From Desulfuromonadaceae bacterium UBA2294 (GTDB taxonomy: Bacteria > Desulfobacterota > Desulfuromonadia > Desulfuromonadales > UBA2294), in assembly GCA_002345625.1 (NCBI GenBank), contig DDWE01000149.1, forward strand, positions 5,998 to 31,096: a DNA stretch of 25,099 nt, written 5' to 3'. This document shows, piece by piece, positions 7,998 through 15,069 of the stretch (position 1 is the first letter of the stretch; every line of letters starts with the position of its first letter). A model generated the notes under the pieces. It made no database searches and was not told where the DNA came from. It saw only the letters and a list, made by a program, of their open reading frames with translations. The translations under genes and the position numbers were made by a program.

Positions 7998-8108
7998 GCG
8001 GCGAAAACCGGCGTCGAGCAGCTGTTTACCGACACGGAAGCGACTCCGAAGTGGGCGCAACAACAGTGAGCCCATCGTCATATACCGGTTTTCTCGCAGT
8101 GAAGCCGC
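7998..8108 (+). ncRNA. Structured 5' leader RNA (candidate riboswitch) of the AcfC-like gene
   Basis: A 9-bp perfect long-range pairing, GAAAACCGG (8003-8011) with CCGGTTTTC (8085-8093), is extended outward by GCGGC (7998-8002) with GCCGC (8104-8108). It encloses three local stems: GTCG/CGAC (8013-8033), CGGA/TCCG around 8035-8048, and TGGGC/GCCCA (8052-8074). This is a multi-branched leader ending 25 nt before the GTG start of a periplasmic binding protein. A further stem, GTATG/CATAC, lies upstream near 7970-7988. Short blocks (CGACTCCG, CGCAAC, GTCA…ACC) recall cobalamin riboswitches, but the standard B12-box signature is absent, so the class is left open. Confidence 0.45.
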
Positions 8109-8133
8109 GCAGCAACGCAGAAAGAACACACGA

Positions 8134-8880
8134 GTGAAACGGATTTTGGATCGATACGGGCTGCTGTTTATTACCCTTCTGCTGCTGCCGGCAGCAACCG
8201 CCAGCGCAACCTCAAATGAGTCGGACCGGATTCTGCGGGTCTACGGCCCCGGTGGACCGCACCACGTCATCGAGGAATGTGCCGCCCTGTTTACCGAGAA
8301 GCACGGAGTCAAGGTTGCTGTTGTCAAGGCATTCCCGCACGACCTCGAGCAACGCCTGCGCGCCGATGGCGACATTTACTACGGAGGGGCCGAGTATATG
8401 CTGGAGGGTTTCGACCGTCGCAACCCCGGCCTGCTTGATATGGTCTCGGCGGACACATTGCACCCGCGACGCATCGGTATTATTGTCCGTAAGGGGAATC
8501 CACTGGGCATCGACGGCATCGAGGATCTAAAACATCACGAGGTTGATCTGCTAGATGTCAAGTTGGAAAATATGCGCCATTTCCACGGCACAGAGGGTGG
8601 TTTGAGTTTCAATATCCGCAGCTTCGCCTTCACCGGACAACAGGGAGTCGACGCCTGGCTCGCCACCCCGGAAATCGACGCCTGGGTCACCTATAAATCG
8701 TGGCACTTCACCCTGGAAGAGCATTCGGATTTCATCGAAATCCCTGGTGAGTCCGGATTGCGACATACCCCCATCGCCCTGACCACACACACCCCCCTGC
8801 GCCAGGAGGCGATGGCATTTATCACCTTCCTCAAATCGGATGAGGGACGCCAGGTGTTTGAAAAGCATGGCTGGTATTGA
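8134..8880 (+). CDS. AcfC-like periplasmic substrate-binding protein
   Basis: This 248-aa exported protein has a signal peptide (about residues 1-25, ending TASA) followed by an extracellular solute-binding fold of the ModA/AcfC kind. Family-like features are LRVYGPGGPHHVIEECAALF, the GDIYYGGAEYMLEGF segment, PRRIGIIVRKGNP, and the closing TPLRQEAMAFITFLKSDEGRQVFEKHGWY. In AcfC-type proteins an oxyanion or small organic anion is the likely ligand, but the exact one is unknown. No permease or ATPase gene is adjacent, so it may serve a distant transporter or a sensor. The start is GTG at 8134, chosen because the signal peptide begins there. The structured leader just upstream suggests RNA-level control. 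A shared bidirectional terminator follows. Confidence 0.8.
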   Translation: MKRILDRYGLLFITLLLLPAATASATSNESDRILRVYGPGGPHHVIEECAALFTEKHGVKVAVVKAFPHDLEQRLRADGDIYYGGAEYMLEGFDRRNPGLLDMVSADTLHPRRIGIIVRKGNPLGIDGIEDLKHHEVDLLDVKLENMRHFHGTEGGLSFNIRSFAFTGQQGVDAWLATPEIDAWVTYKSWHFTLEEHSDFIEIPGESGLRHTPIALTTHTPLRQEAMAFITFLKSDEGRQVFEKHGWY

Positions 8881-8910
8881 GAATTAAAGGGAGGGTTGTG
8901 TTTTGCAGAA

Positions 8911-8938
8911 AAAAGGACGGCCAACAGGCCGCCCTTTT
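8911..8938. terminator. Bidirectional terminator between convergent genes
   Basis: AAAAGGACGGCC (8911-8922) and GGCCGCCCTTTT (8927-8938) form a GC-rich stem with one mismatch and an ACA-type tetraloop, flanked by A-run and T-run. It lies between the plus-strand binding protein and the minus-strand unknown gene and can serve both. Confidence 0.85.
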
Positions 8939-8946
8939 CGTTCTCC

Positions 8947-9705
8947 TTACATGTGCAGACTTCTGGCCAGAACTTCGAAAGCCAGATCGAGATCGACCTC
9001 GGGCGCAAGAGTTGGTCCGAGCAGACGTACCAGGGTTGGCCGTCTAAGCAGCCGGTCATCGAAACGGGCTTGGGGGGCCAGGCGCTGCAATTCACTTTTT
9101 AACAAGGTGAAGTTGTGGCCGCTGGTCATTTGCTGGGAGGCACCAAAACCATCATAGGTCAACGCCGACCGGTTGAAGATAACCGGCCCACGCCCTTTGG
9201 CATACAACCAGAGGGTCTCATCCCGGTTTTCACTGGACACCGTCTCTTCGTGCGTCACCTTCTTGGTCATCGGTATCCCGCCGGACATCAGGGTTTTGCC
9301 AAGGCTGAATTTGCGCTCCGTCACCGTGCTGACGGTCTGCGACTGACCCGGACTGCAGATCGCGACCAGCAGCAGTTCAATGTCCGCATAGTCGATGACA
9401 CTGGCATCAGCCGCCAGCGACTCAACCCGAAGCGCAGTGTCCCCCGGTACAAAACGTCGCACATAAAACGGTGTCCGCTTGCGCACGGTGTCCGTATCGA
9501 TGACCAGAGCCGGGATTCCCTCGGCCCTGAGCCGCTCTGCTAACGCCTCGGCCCGGCTCATATCGGCAAAACTGGCCAGCACCGCCGGCCCGCCGCCGGC
9601 GATTTTTTGCCGCGCCTCAAACACCAGTCCACCCAGAGCGTCAGCGATGGTTTTGGCCACCGCTGCCTCATCCTTTTGCCAACCATGCACGGCAACAAGC
9701 TGCAT
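8947..9705 (-). CDS. Conserved-looking protein of unknown function
   Basis: This is a 252-aa soluble protein that I do not recognise. The N-terminal 70 residues (MQLVAVHGWQKDEAAVAKTIADALGG through LRAEGIPALVIDTD) look like a compact alpha/beta module. The middle holds a long strand-rich part (TVSTVTERKFSLGKTLMSGGIPMTKKVT). A C-terminal helical part (LLKSELQRLAPQARFDDRLLRR) follows. No signal peptide, membrane helix or cysteine cluster is seen. The frame is open 63 nt further upstream, but ATG at 9705 is preferred because AGGAG lies 9 nt before it. It sits 72 nt downstream of the ClsB-like gene on the same strand and may share its transcript. Confidence 0.75.
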   Translation of the reverse strand: MQLVAVHGWQKDEAAVAKTIADALGGLVFEARQKIAGGGPAVLASFADMSRAEALAERLRAEGIPALVIDTDTVRKRTPFYVRRFVPGDTALRVESLAADASVIDYADIELLLVAICSPGQSQTVSTVTERKFSLGKTLMSGGIPMTKKVTHEETVSSENRDETLWLYAKGRGPVIFNRSALTYDGFGASQQMTSGHNFTLLKSELQRLAPQARFDDRLLRRPTLVRLLGPTLAPEVDLDLAFEVLARSLHM

Positions 9706-9777
9706 CAAATTTCTCCTGTCAGGCACAAAAGTCGATTGCAAAAAGGAAACACCGCGCATCACCGACACGCCATGTAC

Positions 9778-10965
9778 CTATAAAAACCAGCCAACAAACG
9801 ATGCCAACCATTCAAGAACACGAATCAAACCACCACGGCGTTCGTGTGCAGCGAGGGTAATGGGGTATGAACCGGCTATTTCGTGATCTAGCAGGGTCTG
9901 CACCTGGCGTCCGAACGCAGCGCTGGCGACGATGACCGTGACTTCGTAGTTACGATGAAAACTGCGCTGGTCGAGATTGGCCGAGCCGATCACCGACCAG
10001 GCGCTGTCGATGACCATCGCCTTGGCATGGAGAATCGCGCCCTGCCGTTCATAGACCTCCACCCCGGCCTTGAGCAGCGCCGCGTAAAAGCTGCGGTTGA
10101 CCATCTGGACCAGAGGAATATCGCTGTGGGCCGGAAGGATCAACTGCACCTGAACCCCGCGGCGGGCGGCACGGAGCAACGCCCGCAAAAAGCGCGGATC
10201 AGGGACAAAATAAGGGGTCTCGACACACACCCGCATTGCGGCACCGGCCAGTCCGAGTTGAAACGCGGCGCGGATGCGTGAGCGGTTATGGTTCGGACTG
10301 CCGCTGACAATCGCCACCGCATCAGCATGGTCGCTGGCCGTCAGGGGCGCCGCCACCGGGTAGTCTAACCGCTGACCGCTGGCCTCCTGCCAGTTTTCAT
10401 CAAACAGCTGACGCAGTTTGTGAGCGGCAGGACCATCGATACGCAGTCCGACATCGCGCCAGGTCTCGTCATCGCTGAGGGTACCGGCGTACTCGTCGCC
10501 GATATTGACACCACCGGCAAAAGCGGTCTGTCCGTCGATGACGGCGATTTTCCGATGGTCGCGTCGATCGAACCAGCGCATGCGTTTGCCCCACGATGGC
10601 GGGTTAAACGCCGTGCAGGCGATGCCGCTGTCGGACAGTTCGCGAAAAAAACTGTCCGGGGTGTCGAAACAACCAAAATAGTCGTAAAGAAAATGCACCT
10701 GCACACCACGCGCGACCGCCCGTTGCAGACAATCTGCCAGTCGCTGACCGGTCTGGTCATTGCGCACGATATAAAATTCCAGGCAGATCGAAAGCTGAGC
10801 CGCCTCTAAAGCAGCAAACATTTCAGCAAAAAAATCGGCACCACTGCGCAACAGGAGCAAACGGTTACCGCTGCAGAACTCGGCGTCAGTGTTGCGGCGA
10901 AAACGCGCAAAAAAGCGCCGGGTAAGATGGCGCGATCGACGGCGAGGTGGGCGCGGCAGAGACAT
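9778..10965 (-). CDS. clsB: ClsB-like cardiolipin synthase / phospholipase D family protein
   Basis: At 395 aa with two HxKxxxxD motifs, this is a bacterial phosphatidyltransferase of the phospholipase D superfamily. H137-K139-D144 is in DHRKIAVIDGQTAFAGGVNIGDEY, and H313-K315-D320 is in HAKAMVIDSAWSVIGSANLDQRS. The length, the absence of N-terminal membrane helices and the Arg-rich start (PRPPRRRSRHLTRRFFARFRR) fit ClsB better than ClsA. Known family members condense phosphatidylglycerol, or phosphatidylglycerol with other lipids, into cardiolipin at the inner membrane. The C-terminus ends in a hydrophobic EWLASFVGWFL tail. AAGGTG lies before the ATG. The gene is divergent from the DUF302 gene. 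Confidence 0.88.
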   Translation of the reverse strand: MSLPRPPRRRSRHLTRRFFARFRRNTDAEFCSGNRLLLLRSGADFFAEMFAALEAAQLSICLEFYIVRNDQTGQRLADCLQRAVARGVQVHFLYDYFGCFDTPDSFFRELSDSGIACTAFNPPSWGKRMRWFDRRDHRKIAVIDGQTAFAGGVNIGDEYAGTLSDDETWRDVGLRIDGPAAHKLRQLFDENWQEASGQRLDYPVAAPLTASDHADAVAIVSGSPNHNRSRIRAAFQLGLAGAAMRVCVETPYFVPDPRFLRALLRAARRGVQVQLILPAHSDIPLVQMVNRSFYAALLKAGVEVYERQGAILHAKAMVIDSAWSVIGSANLDQRSFHRNYEVTVIVASAAFGRQVQTLLDHEIAGSYPITLAAHERRGGLIRVLEWLASFVGWFL

Positions 10966-11081
10966 AGTTCACCTTCATGCGGACTCGGATAGCCTGACCC
11001 AGACTATCAGGTTCGCCCCCTCTGGCGCAAGGTCGCGGATGCAGAGCAAAAGTATCCTGGGCCGTCGAGCGAAAGTGGTCA

Positions 11082-11109
11082 TTGCCAACTGTGCTTGAAG
11101 TGTTAGAGT
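11082..11109 (+). promoter_or_regulatory. Possible promoter of the DUF302 gene
   Basis: TTGCCA (11082-11087) and TAGAGT (11104-11109) with 16-nt spacing lie in the 255-nt gap between the divergent ClsB-like and DUF302 genes. Both boxes deviate from consensus, so this is a weak call. Confidence 0.25.
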
Positions 11110-11220
11110 TGAACAGTCGAAGCGTAGCCGAAGCGCTGGTCGCGGTCAGGCAAAGCAACCCGGACACCACCTGTTTTCACCGGCAACCGGGAGTCAACGC
11201 AACGATAGTGGAGGTTTTTG

Positions 11221-11619
11221 ATGGACCAGACATGCAACTACGGTTTCGGGCGGACCCTCGACATTCCTTACGACGAAGCCGTGGCCCTGACTCGCGCTGC
11301 TCTCAAAAAACAGGGGTTCGGCATCATGAGTGAGATCGACGTGCGCGCCAGAATGGCCGAAAATCTCGGCGTCGATTTTCCGCCGTACATTATCCTCGGT
11401 GCCTGCAATCCACCTCTGGCACACCGGGTTTTAAGCGTAGAGCCCAACATCGGCCTGCTGCTCCCCTGTAACGTCATTGTTTACTCCCAGAATGACGGCC
11501 AGACCCGGGTCATGGCCATGGATCCGGTGGTCGCTCTGGAACTGGTCGCCAACCCCAGGGTCGATGAAATCTCCTGCCAGGTCAAAAGCCTGCTCGAGAA
11601 AGCACTCCTCTCCATCTGA
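11221..11619 (+). CDS. DUF302 domain protein
   Basis: This 132-aa protein is a single DUF302 domain. It has the opening YGFGRTLDIPYDEAVALTRAALKKQGFGIMSEIDVRARMAENLGV, the central PYIILGACNPPLAHRVLSVEPNIGLLLPCNVIVY, and the final MDP segment. Proteins of this family are small, widespread and of unknown biochemical function. The conserved Cys in GACNP and the second in LPCNV are typical of the family. There is no signal peptide. The ATG at 11221 is preferred over a TTG one codon earlier because GGAGG is well placed. It stands alone, convergent with the ferritin-like gene. Confidence 0.9.
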   Translation: MDQTCNYGFGRTLDIPYDEAVALTRAALKKQGFGIMSEIDVRARMAENLGVDFPPYIILGACNPPLAHRVLSVEPNIGLLLPCNVIVYSQNDGQTRVMAMDPVVALELVANPRVDEISCQVKSLLEKALLSI

Positions 11620-11657
11620 CGCATCACGGCCGGCCAAACGCCATCCCCCCTGCGTCG

Positions 11658-12170
11658 TCAGGTCATATCGACGTCGCGTCCGAAGTTGTGAAATTCAGAC
11701 AGATTACTGAACTCCCCCCACTCCAGGTACTGTTGCGGCGCGTTGGTAAAGGCATAGAGGTGCTCGATCTCCTCCAATTCATGCCGTTCCTGATCTGCGA
11801 TACGCTGCAGCAGGCGCCGGGCTTCCGGTTCGGTTTCATTTGCCAGCGCCTGTTCATACTGACGCAACACCTGACGTTCGGCCTCCAGAGCGAGATGGTA
11901 AGCGTCGATATCGTCGGTGACCACCGGGCGCTCCCGCCGTTGCAGGCGCTGAAACACGTTGACCCGACCGTCGAGGGCGCGGGAATCAAGATCGGCGCGG
12001 GCCCCCATCCGCTCCTGGATACGCTGCAGGCGCGCCAACAGTGCTTCTTCATCATGGGCCAGCATGTTAAAGATTCTCTGCGGTCCGATTTGTCCGGCCT
12101 TTTCGGCCAGGCCCTCATAGTAGTGTTGAGCACTGCGGTCCATATTCCGTGCAAAGTCGATGATTTTCAT
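11658..12170 (-). CDS. Ferritin-like/rubrerythrin-type diiron protein
   Basis: This 170-aa protein is mostly helical. It has paired carboxylate-histidine motifs expected of a four-helix diiron bundle: YYEGLAEKAG and MLAHDEEALL in the first half, LALEAERQVLRQYEQAL and IADQERHELEEIEHLY in the second. No rubredoxin-like CxxC domain is present, so it is a stand-alone bundle rather than a classical rubrerythrin. Such proteins commonly handle iron, peroxide or oxygen stress. AAGGAG precedes the ATG. It lies 45 nt downstream of the small zinc-ribbon membrane protein on the same strand and could be co-transcribed with it. Confidence 0.82.
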   Translation of the reverse strand: MKIIDFARNMDRSAQHYYEGLAEKAGQIGPQRIFNMLAHDEEALLARLQRIQERMGARADLDSRALDGRVNVFQRLQRRERPVVTDDIDAYHLALEAERQVLRQYEQALANETEPEARRLLQRIADQERHELEEIEHLYAFTNAPQQYLEWGEFSNLSEFHNFGRDVDMT

Positions 12171-12215
12171 GACTCGGCTCCTTTTTACGTTCTCACTTTG
12201 TAACGACTGTACAAA

Positions 12216-12452
12216 CTACTCCCAAAAAAGAGCGTTCTCGTCGTCGTAGCCACGCACCAGATGCCGGACGACTGGCGCAGCTTTAACAACTACGGGCTGT
12301 AAAAGCGGAAGATGGCCCAGAAGCAATGCACCGAGAATGATCGGCATCGCTAAATAGGCCAGGCGGAGGTTGCAGGATTGACAATAAGGGTTGTTGTGAT
12401 GAGATAGACGTCCACCGCAGCTCGTGCAATGAATGTAAAGAAGGTCACTCAT
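12216..12452 (-). CDS. Small zinc-ribbon membrane protein
   Basis: This 78-aa protein has a compact N-terminal zinc ribbon (CTSCGG…PYCQSC, two CxxC pairs about 12 residues apart) followed by one hydrophobic segment (LAYLAMPIILGALLLGHLPLL) and a short polar tail. I do not recognise a family. The layout suggests a membrane-tethered zinc-ribbon protein. It lies just upstream of the ferritin-like gene on the same strand. There is a purine-rich stretch before the ATG but no textbook ribosome site, so it is a probable, not certain, gene. Confidence 0.6.
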   Translation of the reverse strand: MSDLLYIHCTSCGGRLSHHNNPYCQSCNLRLAYLAMPIILGALLLGHLPLLQPVVVKAAPVVRHLVRGYDDENALFWE

Positions 12453-12586
12453 GGTTCCGGCCTTTCTCCCTCCCGGAAACCATTACACCGGCAACGAATC
12501 CGCCACCGAAAGCTTACGTTTAAACTATACACCCCTGTCTCATGAATGCCCATTTACACGACATTATAATTAGTTACAAAAAAACA

Positions 12587-12642
12587 GCGCATCTGTGCCG
12601 CCATAACCCTGTGTGCGCATCTGTGCCGCCATAACCCTGTGT
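12587..12642. repeat. Perfect 2 x 28-bp tandem duplication
   Basis: The 28-bp unit starting GCGCATCTGTGCCGCC and ending CCTGTGT occurs at 12587-12614 and again, without mismatch, at 12615-12642. It lies about 55 nt before the start of the 81-aa CxxC protein, so it may sit in its promoter region. Confidence 0.9.
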
Positions 12643-12698
12643 GCAGAATATCGATTTTTCTGTTATGGTCAGGCAGAAGATATTCAAGGAGATAAGAC

Positions 12699-12944
12699 AT
12701 GCTTCCGGAAGAACAGATCAGCCTCGATTGCCCGTCCTGCAAGGCCCCCATCGACCGCCCCCTAAGCTGGTTCAAGCAGACCTACAGCACCTGCCCGGCC
12801 TGCAATGCCGGGCTGGCCGCCAGTCAATTCGCATCAATCCTAGCCGATCTGGAAACAGCCCTTGATGCCCACATCGATGAACAGTTGCAGGAAAAACCGG
12901 CCAGCGGATGTGGTTGCGGTGGTGGGGGATGCGGCGGGCATTGA
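12699..12944 (+). CDS. Small double-CxxC protein with a Gly-Cys-rich tail
   Basis: This 81-aa protein has a zinc ribbon near the N-terminus (DCPSCKAPI…STCPACNAGL), a helical middle (ASILADLETALDAHIDEQL), and a metal-binding-looking tail with three cysteines and a final His (GCGCGGGGCGGH). It is cytosolic as far as can be seen. I do not recognise a named family; metal binding or a regulatory role is inference. AAGGAG stands 8 nt before the ATG. A perfect 28-bp tandem repeat lies upstream and a dispersed repeat follows 50 nt after the stop. Confidence 0.75.
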   Translation: MLPEEQISLDCPSCKAPIDRPLSWFKQTYSTCPACNAGLAASQFASILADLETALDAHIDEQLQEKPASGCGCGGGGCGGH

Positions 12945-12994
12945 CCTGCGTCGCTTTCATCGCCGCAGGTCAAAACAGACACCGCACCACCGAC

Positions 12995-13163
12995 TGGAGG
13001 GCCCTAATACATCGGGCCCGGTCAGTTGCAACCCCGCTGCTACGAAGTCGAGCCAACCGGCGACAAAAGTGCCCCCCGCCAGGGGAAGCCATTTTTTGCT
13101 TACTTTTTTGAGGCGCTTGTCAAAAAAGTGAGTCGCCTGGCGGGGCGAGTCCCGCCGCTTTTC
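12995..13163. repeat. Dispersed intergenic repeat, copy A
   Basis: This is a block of about 169 bp. It starts with a GGGCCC…CGGGCCC inverted pair (12998-13019), continues through GGGGAAGCCATTTTTTGCTT, and ends with GAGTCGCCTGGCGGGGCGAG and CCCGCCG hairpin-forming bases. The same order, at high identity, returns at 24678-24882. The open frames across it are short and shared only through the repeat, so I treat it as non-coding. It fills the gap between the CxxC protein and the tetR promoter. Confidence 0.85.
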
Positions 13164-13203
13164 AGACTTTCATCCAACGAAACAATTAAAGTCCCCCTCC
13201 CCC

Positions 13204-13232
13204 TTGACATTACTAGACGACCGGTCTATTTT
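13204..13232 (+). promoter_or_regulatory. tetR promoter with a palindromic operator in its spacer
   Basis: A perfect -35 TTGACA (13204-13209) and a -10 TATTTT (13227-13232) are 17 nt apart. Between and into the -10 lies TAGACGACCGGTCTA (13214-13228), with TAGAC and GTCTA inverted arms. This placement suggests the TetR protein represses its own promoter. The likely transcription start is at or within a base of the ATG at 13240. Confidence 0.7.
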
Positions 13233-13239
13233 TAAACTC

Positions 13240-13845
13240 ATGAGCAAACGCGACACCCGCACCGACATCATCAAAGCCGGCACCGGCATCATCGCCCGCC
13301 AGGGCTTCAACGCCACCGGTATCGACGCCGTGCTGAAAGCCGCCGGCGTCCCCAAAGGCTCCTTCTACCACTTCTTTGCCAGCAAAGAGGCCTTTGGCCT
13401 CGCAGTGCTCGACAGCTTCGCTGAGCGCTATGCGCAAAAGCTCGATGAATTTTTTAACGACGAGAGCCTGCCGCACCTGCAGCGCCTGCACAACTATCTT
13501 GATTACAGTATGCAGCGTCTGGTCAAGCACAGCTTCAGCACCGGCTGTCTCGCCGGCAACCTCGGCCAGGAACTTGCCGATCAGCACGAGTCGTTCCGGC
13601 TAAGAGTCGAGGAGATTTTCCAGTCCTGGAAGCAGCGCTTCGCTGCCTGCTTTCGCTCCGCTCAGACAACCGGCGAACTCTCGGTCGACCTGGAACCGGA
13701 TCTGCTGGCCGAGTTCCTGCTCACCGGCCTCGAAGGTGCCATCCTGCGCGCGCGGGTGAAGAAATCGTTGCAGCCGGTCCGCGACTTTATCGACATTCTG
13801 TTCCAGCAAATCCTGGCCAAGGCATCCAACGGCCCCTTACTTTAA
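13240..13845 (+). CDS. TetR-family repressor, AcuR-like
   Basis: This 201-aa protein has the family N-terminal DNA-binding domain (residues 5-55: RTDIIKAGTGIIARQGFNATGIDAVLKAAGVPKGSFYHFFASKEAF) with the TetR helix-turn-helix signature. The C-terminal ligand domain contains TGCLAGNLGQELADQ, typical of the group that includes AcuR and LmrA/YxaF regulators. It is followed 16 nt later by an AcuI/YhdH-like reductase. AcuR-acuI pairs elsewhere respond to acrylate or related enones, so the ligand here may be similar; this is inference. The ATG at 13240 is chosen because the HTH begins there. No ribosome site is visible and the message is probably leaderless. Confidence 0.85.
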   Translation: MSKRDTRTDIIKAGTGIIARQGFNATGIDAVLKAAGVPKGSFYHFFASKEAFGLAVLDSFAERYAQKLDEFFNDESLPHLQRLHNYLDYSMQRLVKHSFSTGCLAGNLGQELADQHESFRLRVEEIFQSWKQRFAACFRSAQTTGELSVDLEPDLLAEFLLTGLEGAILRARVKKSLQPVRDFIDILFQQILAKASNGPLL

Positions 13846-13861
13846 TACAAGGAGTAGATTG

Positions 13862-14863
13862 ATGAGCGAATCCAGTTTCACCGCCATGGTGGTAACCGAA
13901 ACCGCCCCGAAGTCCTTTAACCGTGCCATCGTCACCCGCAGTGTTGCCGATCTTCCACCAGGCGAGTTGCTGATCAAGGTCCACTACTCGTCGCTTAATT
14001 TCAAAGACGCCCTCTCCGCCTGTGGCAAACCGGGAGTCACTAAAAACTATCCGCACACGCCGGGGATCGACGCCGCCGGCGAGGTGGCCAGTTGCAGCGA
14101 CGGACGCTTCAAGGTCGGCGAGAAGGTCATCGTCACCGGCTACGATCTCGGCATGAACACCGCCGGCGGTTACGGCCAGTACATCCGCGTTCCATCCGCC
14201 TGGGCGGTGCCGCTGCCCAAGGGGCTGTCCCTCAAAGAGAGCATGATCATCGGCACCGCCGGCTTCACCGCCGGCCTGTCGGTGTACAAGATGCAGAATA
14301 ACGGCGTGCAGCCGGACGACGGCGACATTCTGGTCACCGGCGCAACCGGCGGTGTCGGCAGCATCGCAGTCGATGTGCTGGCCCGGGCCGGCTACAAGGT
14401 GGTCGCGGTCACCGGCAAGACCGCCGAACATGACTATCTCAAGCAACTCGGCGCCGCTGAGGTCATTGACCGCGAGACGATGATGAACGGCTCCGATCGG
14501 CCGATGATGAAGGAACGTTGGGCCGGAGTGATCGATGTCGTCGGTGGCGACATGCTCGCCGCCGCCCTAAAATCGACCCGCTACGGCGGCACCGCCACCT
14601 GCTGCGGACTGGTCGGCTCGCCCGATCTGCCGGTCAATGTTTTCCCGTTTATCCTCCGTGGCGTCAGCCTGCTTGGCATCGACTCGGTGCAGTGCCCGGT
14701 GGAGCCGCGCCTCAAGGTGTGGGAGAAACTCGCCGGCGACTGGAAACCGCAGCACCTGGAGGCGACGGTTAACGAGGTGACGCTCAACGGGCTGGAACAG
14801 CCGATCGCCGACATCCTCGCCGGCAAATCACGCGGCCGCACCCTGGTCAACCTGCAAGGATAA
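13862..14863 (+). CDS. acuI: AcuI/YhdH-family NADPH-dependent acrylyl-CoA reductase or quinone oxidoreductase
   Basis: At 333 aa this is a zinc-free medium-chain dehydrogenase/reductase of the YhdH/YhfP/AcuI group. It shows the family's YSSLNFKDALSACG (residues 42-55), HTPGIDAAGEV, GYDLGMNTAGGYGQYIRVP, and the nucleotide-binding glycine run TGATGGVGS (159-167). Known members reduce acryloyl-CoA to propionyl-CoA with NADPH, detoxifying a reactive enone; some are annotated as quinone reductases. AAGGAG before ATG 13862 is a good ribosome site, and a TTG one codon earlier is not preferred. It lies just after the TetR gene and is probably the regulated target. A strong hairpin terminator follows at 14975. 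Confidence 0.88.
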   Translation: MSESSFTAMVVTETAPKSFNRAIVTRSVADLPPGELLIKVHYSSLNFKDALSACGKPGVTKNYPHTPGIDAAGEVASCSDGRFKVGEKVIVTGYDLGMNTAGGYGQYIRVPSAWAVPLPKGLSLKESMIIGTAGFTAGLSVYKMQNNGVQPDDGDILVTGATGGVGSIAVDVLARAGYKVVAVTGKTAEHDYLKQLGAAEVIDRETMMNGSDRPMMKERWAGVIDVVGGDMLAAALKSTRYGGTATCCGLVGSPDLPVNVFPFILRGVSLLGIDSVQCPVEPRLKVWEKLAGDWKPQHLEATVNEVTLNGLEQPIADILAGKSRGRTLVNLQG

Positions 14864-14879
14864 AGTGACTGGAGTTCCT

Positions 14880-14967
14880 CCCCCTTTATCAAAGGGGGAT
14901 CGAGGAGGATTTGGTTTGTTCCTGTGCCGGAGAAATCCCCCCTGCCCCCCTTTGCAAAGGGGGGAGA
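14880..14967. repeat. Two CCCCCTTT…AAAGGGGG palindromic repeats
   Basis: CCCCCTTTATCAAAGGGGG (14880-14898) and a similar CCCCCCTTTGCAAAGGGGGG (14945-14964) are near-perfect short palindromes in the gap after the reductase gene. Sequences of this form are common dispersed intergenic repeats in many bacteria. They may serve as weak terminators but have no T-run. Confidence 0.7.
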
Positions 14968-14974
14968 CAAAAGA

Positions 14975-15009
14975 AAACGTCCGTATCGGCACTGCCGGTA
15001 CGGACGTTT
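14975..15009 (+). terminator. ACGTCCG-family hairpin terminator after the reductase gene
   Basis: AAACGTCCGTA (14975-14985) pairs perfectly with TACGGACGTTT (14999-15009), enclosing an inner GGC/GCC stem. It is followed by T-rich bases. It ends the tetR-reductase unit and belongs to a hairpin family recurring at 16491 and 18869 and, as a half, at 16134. Confidence 0.75.
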
Positions 15010-15069
15010 CTGTTTACGGCTTGCAGTCGGAAAATGTCGTGGCAAATCAATGACAGGGAAAAACGATTG

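Noticed and set aside
7998..8108. Naming the leader a cobalamin riboswitch
   Set aside because: Only short blocks resemble it. The B12-box GCCACTG and the GGGAA-type region are not present, so I left the class open.
11663..12154. A 163-codon minus-strand frame inside the ferritin-like gene
   Set aside because: It is a shadow in another frame; the ferritin-like frame has the ribosome site and diiron motifs.
12862..13131. Open frames of about 70-90 codons across repeat copy A, and a similar one at 24709-25002 across copy B
   Set aside because: They come from the dispersed repeat; the two copies differ by an indel that shifts any shared frame, and there are no start signals.
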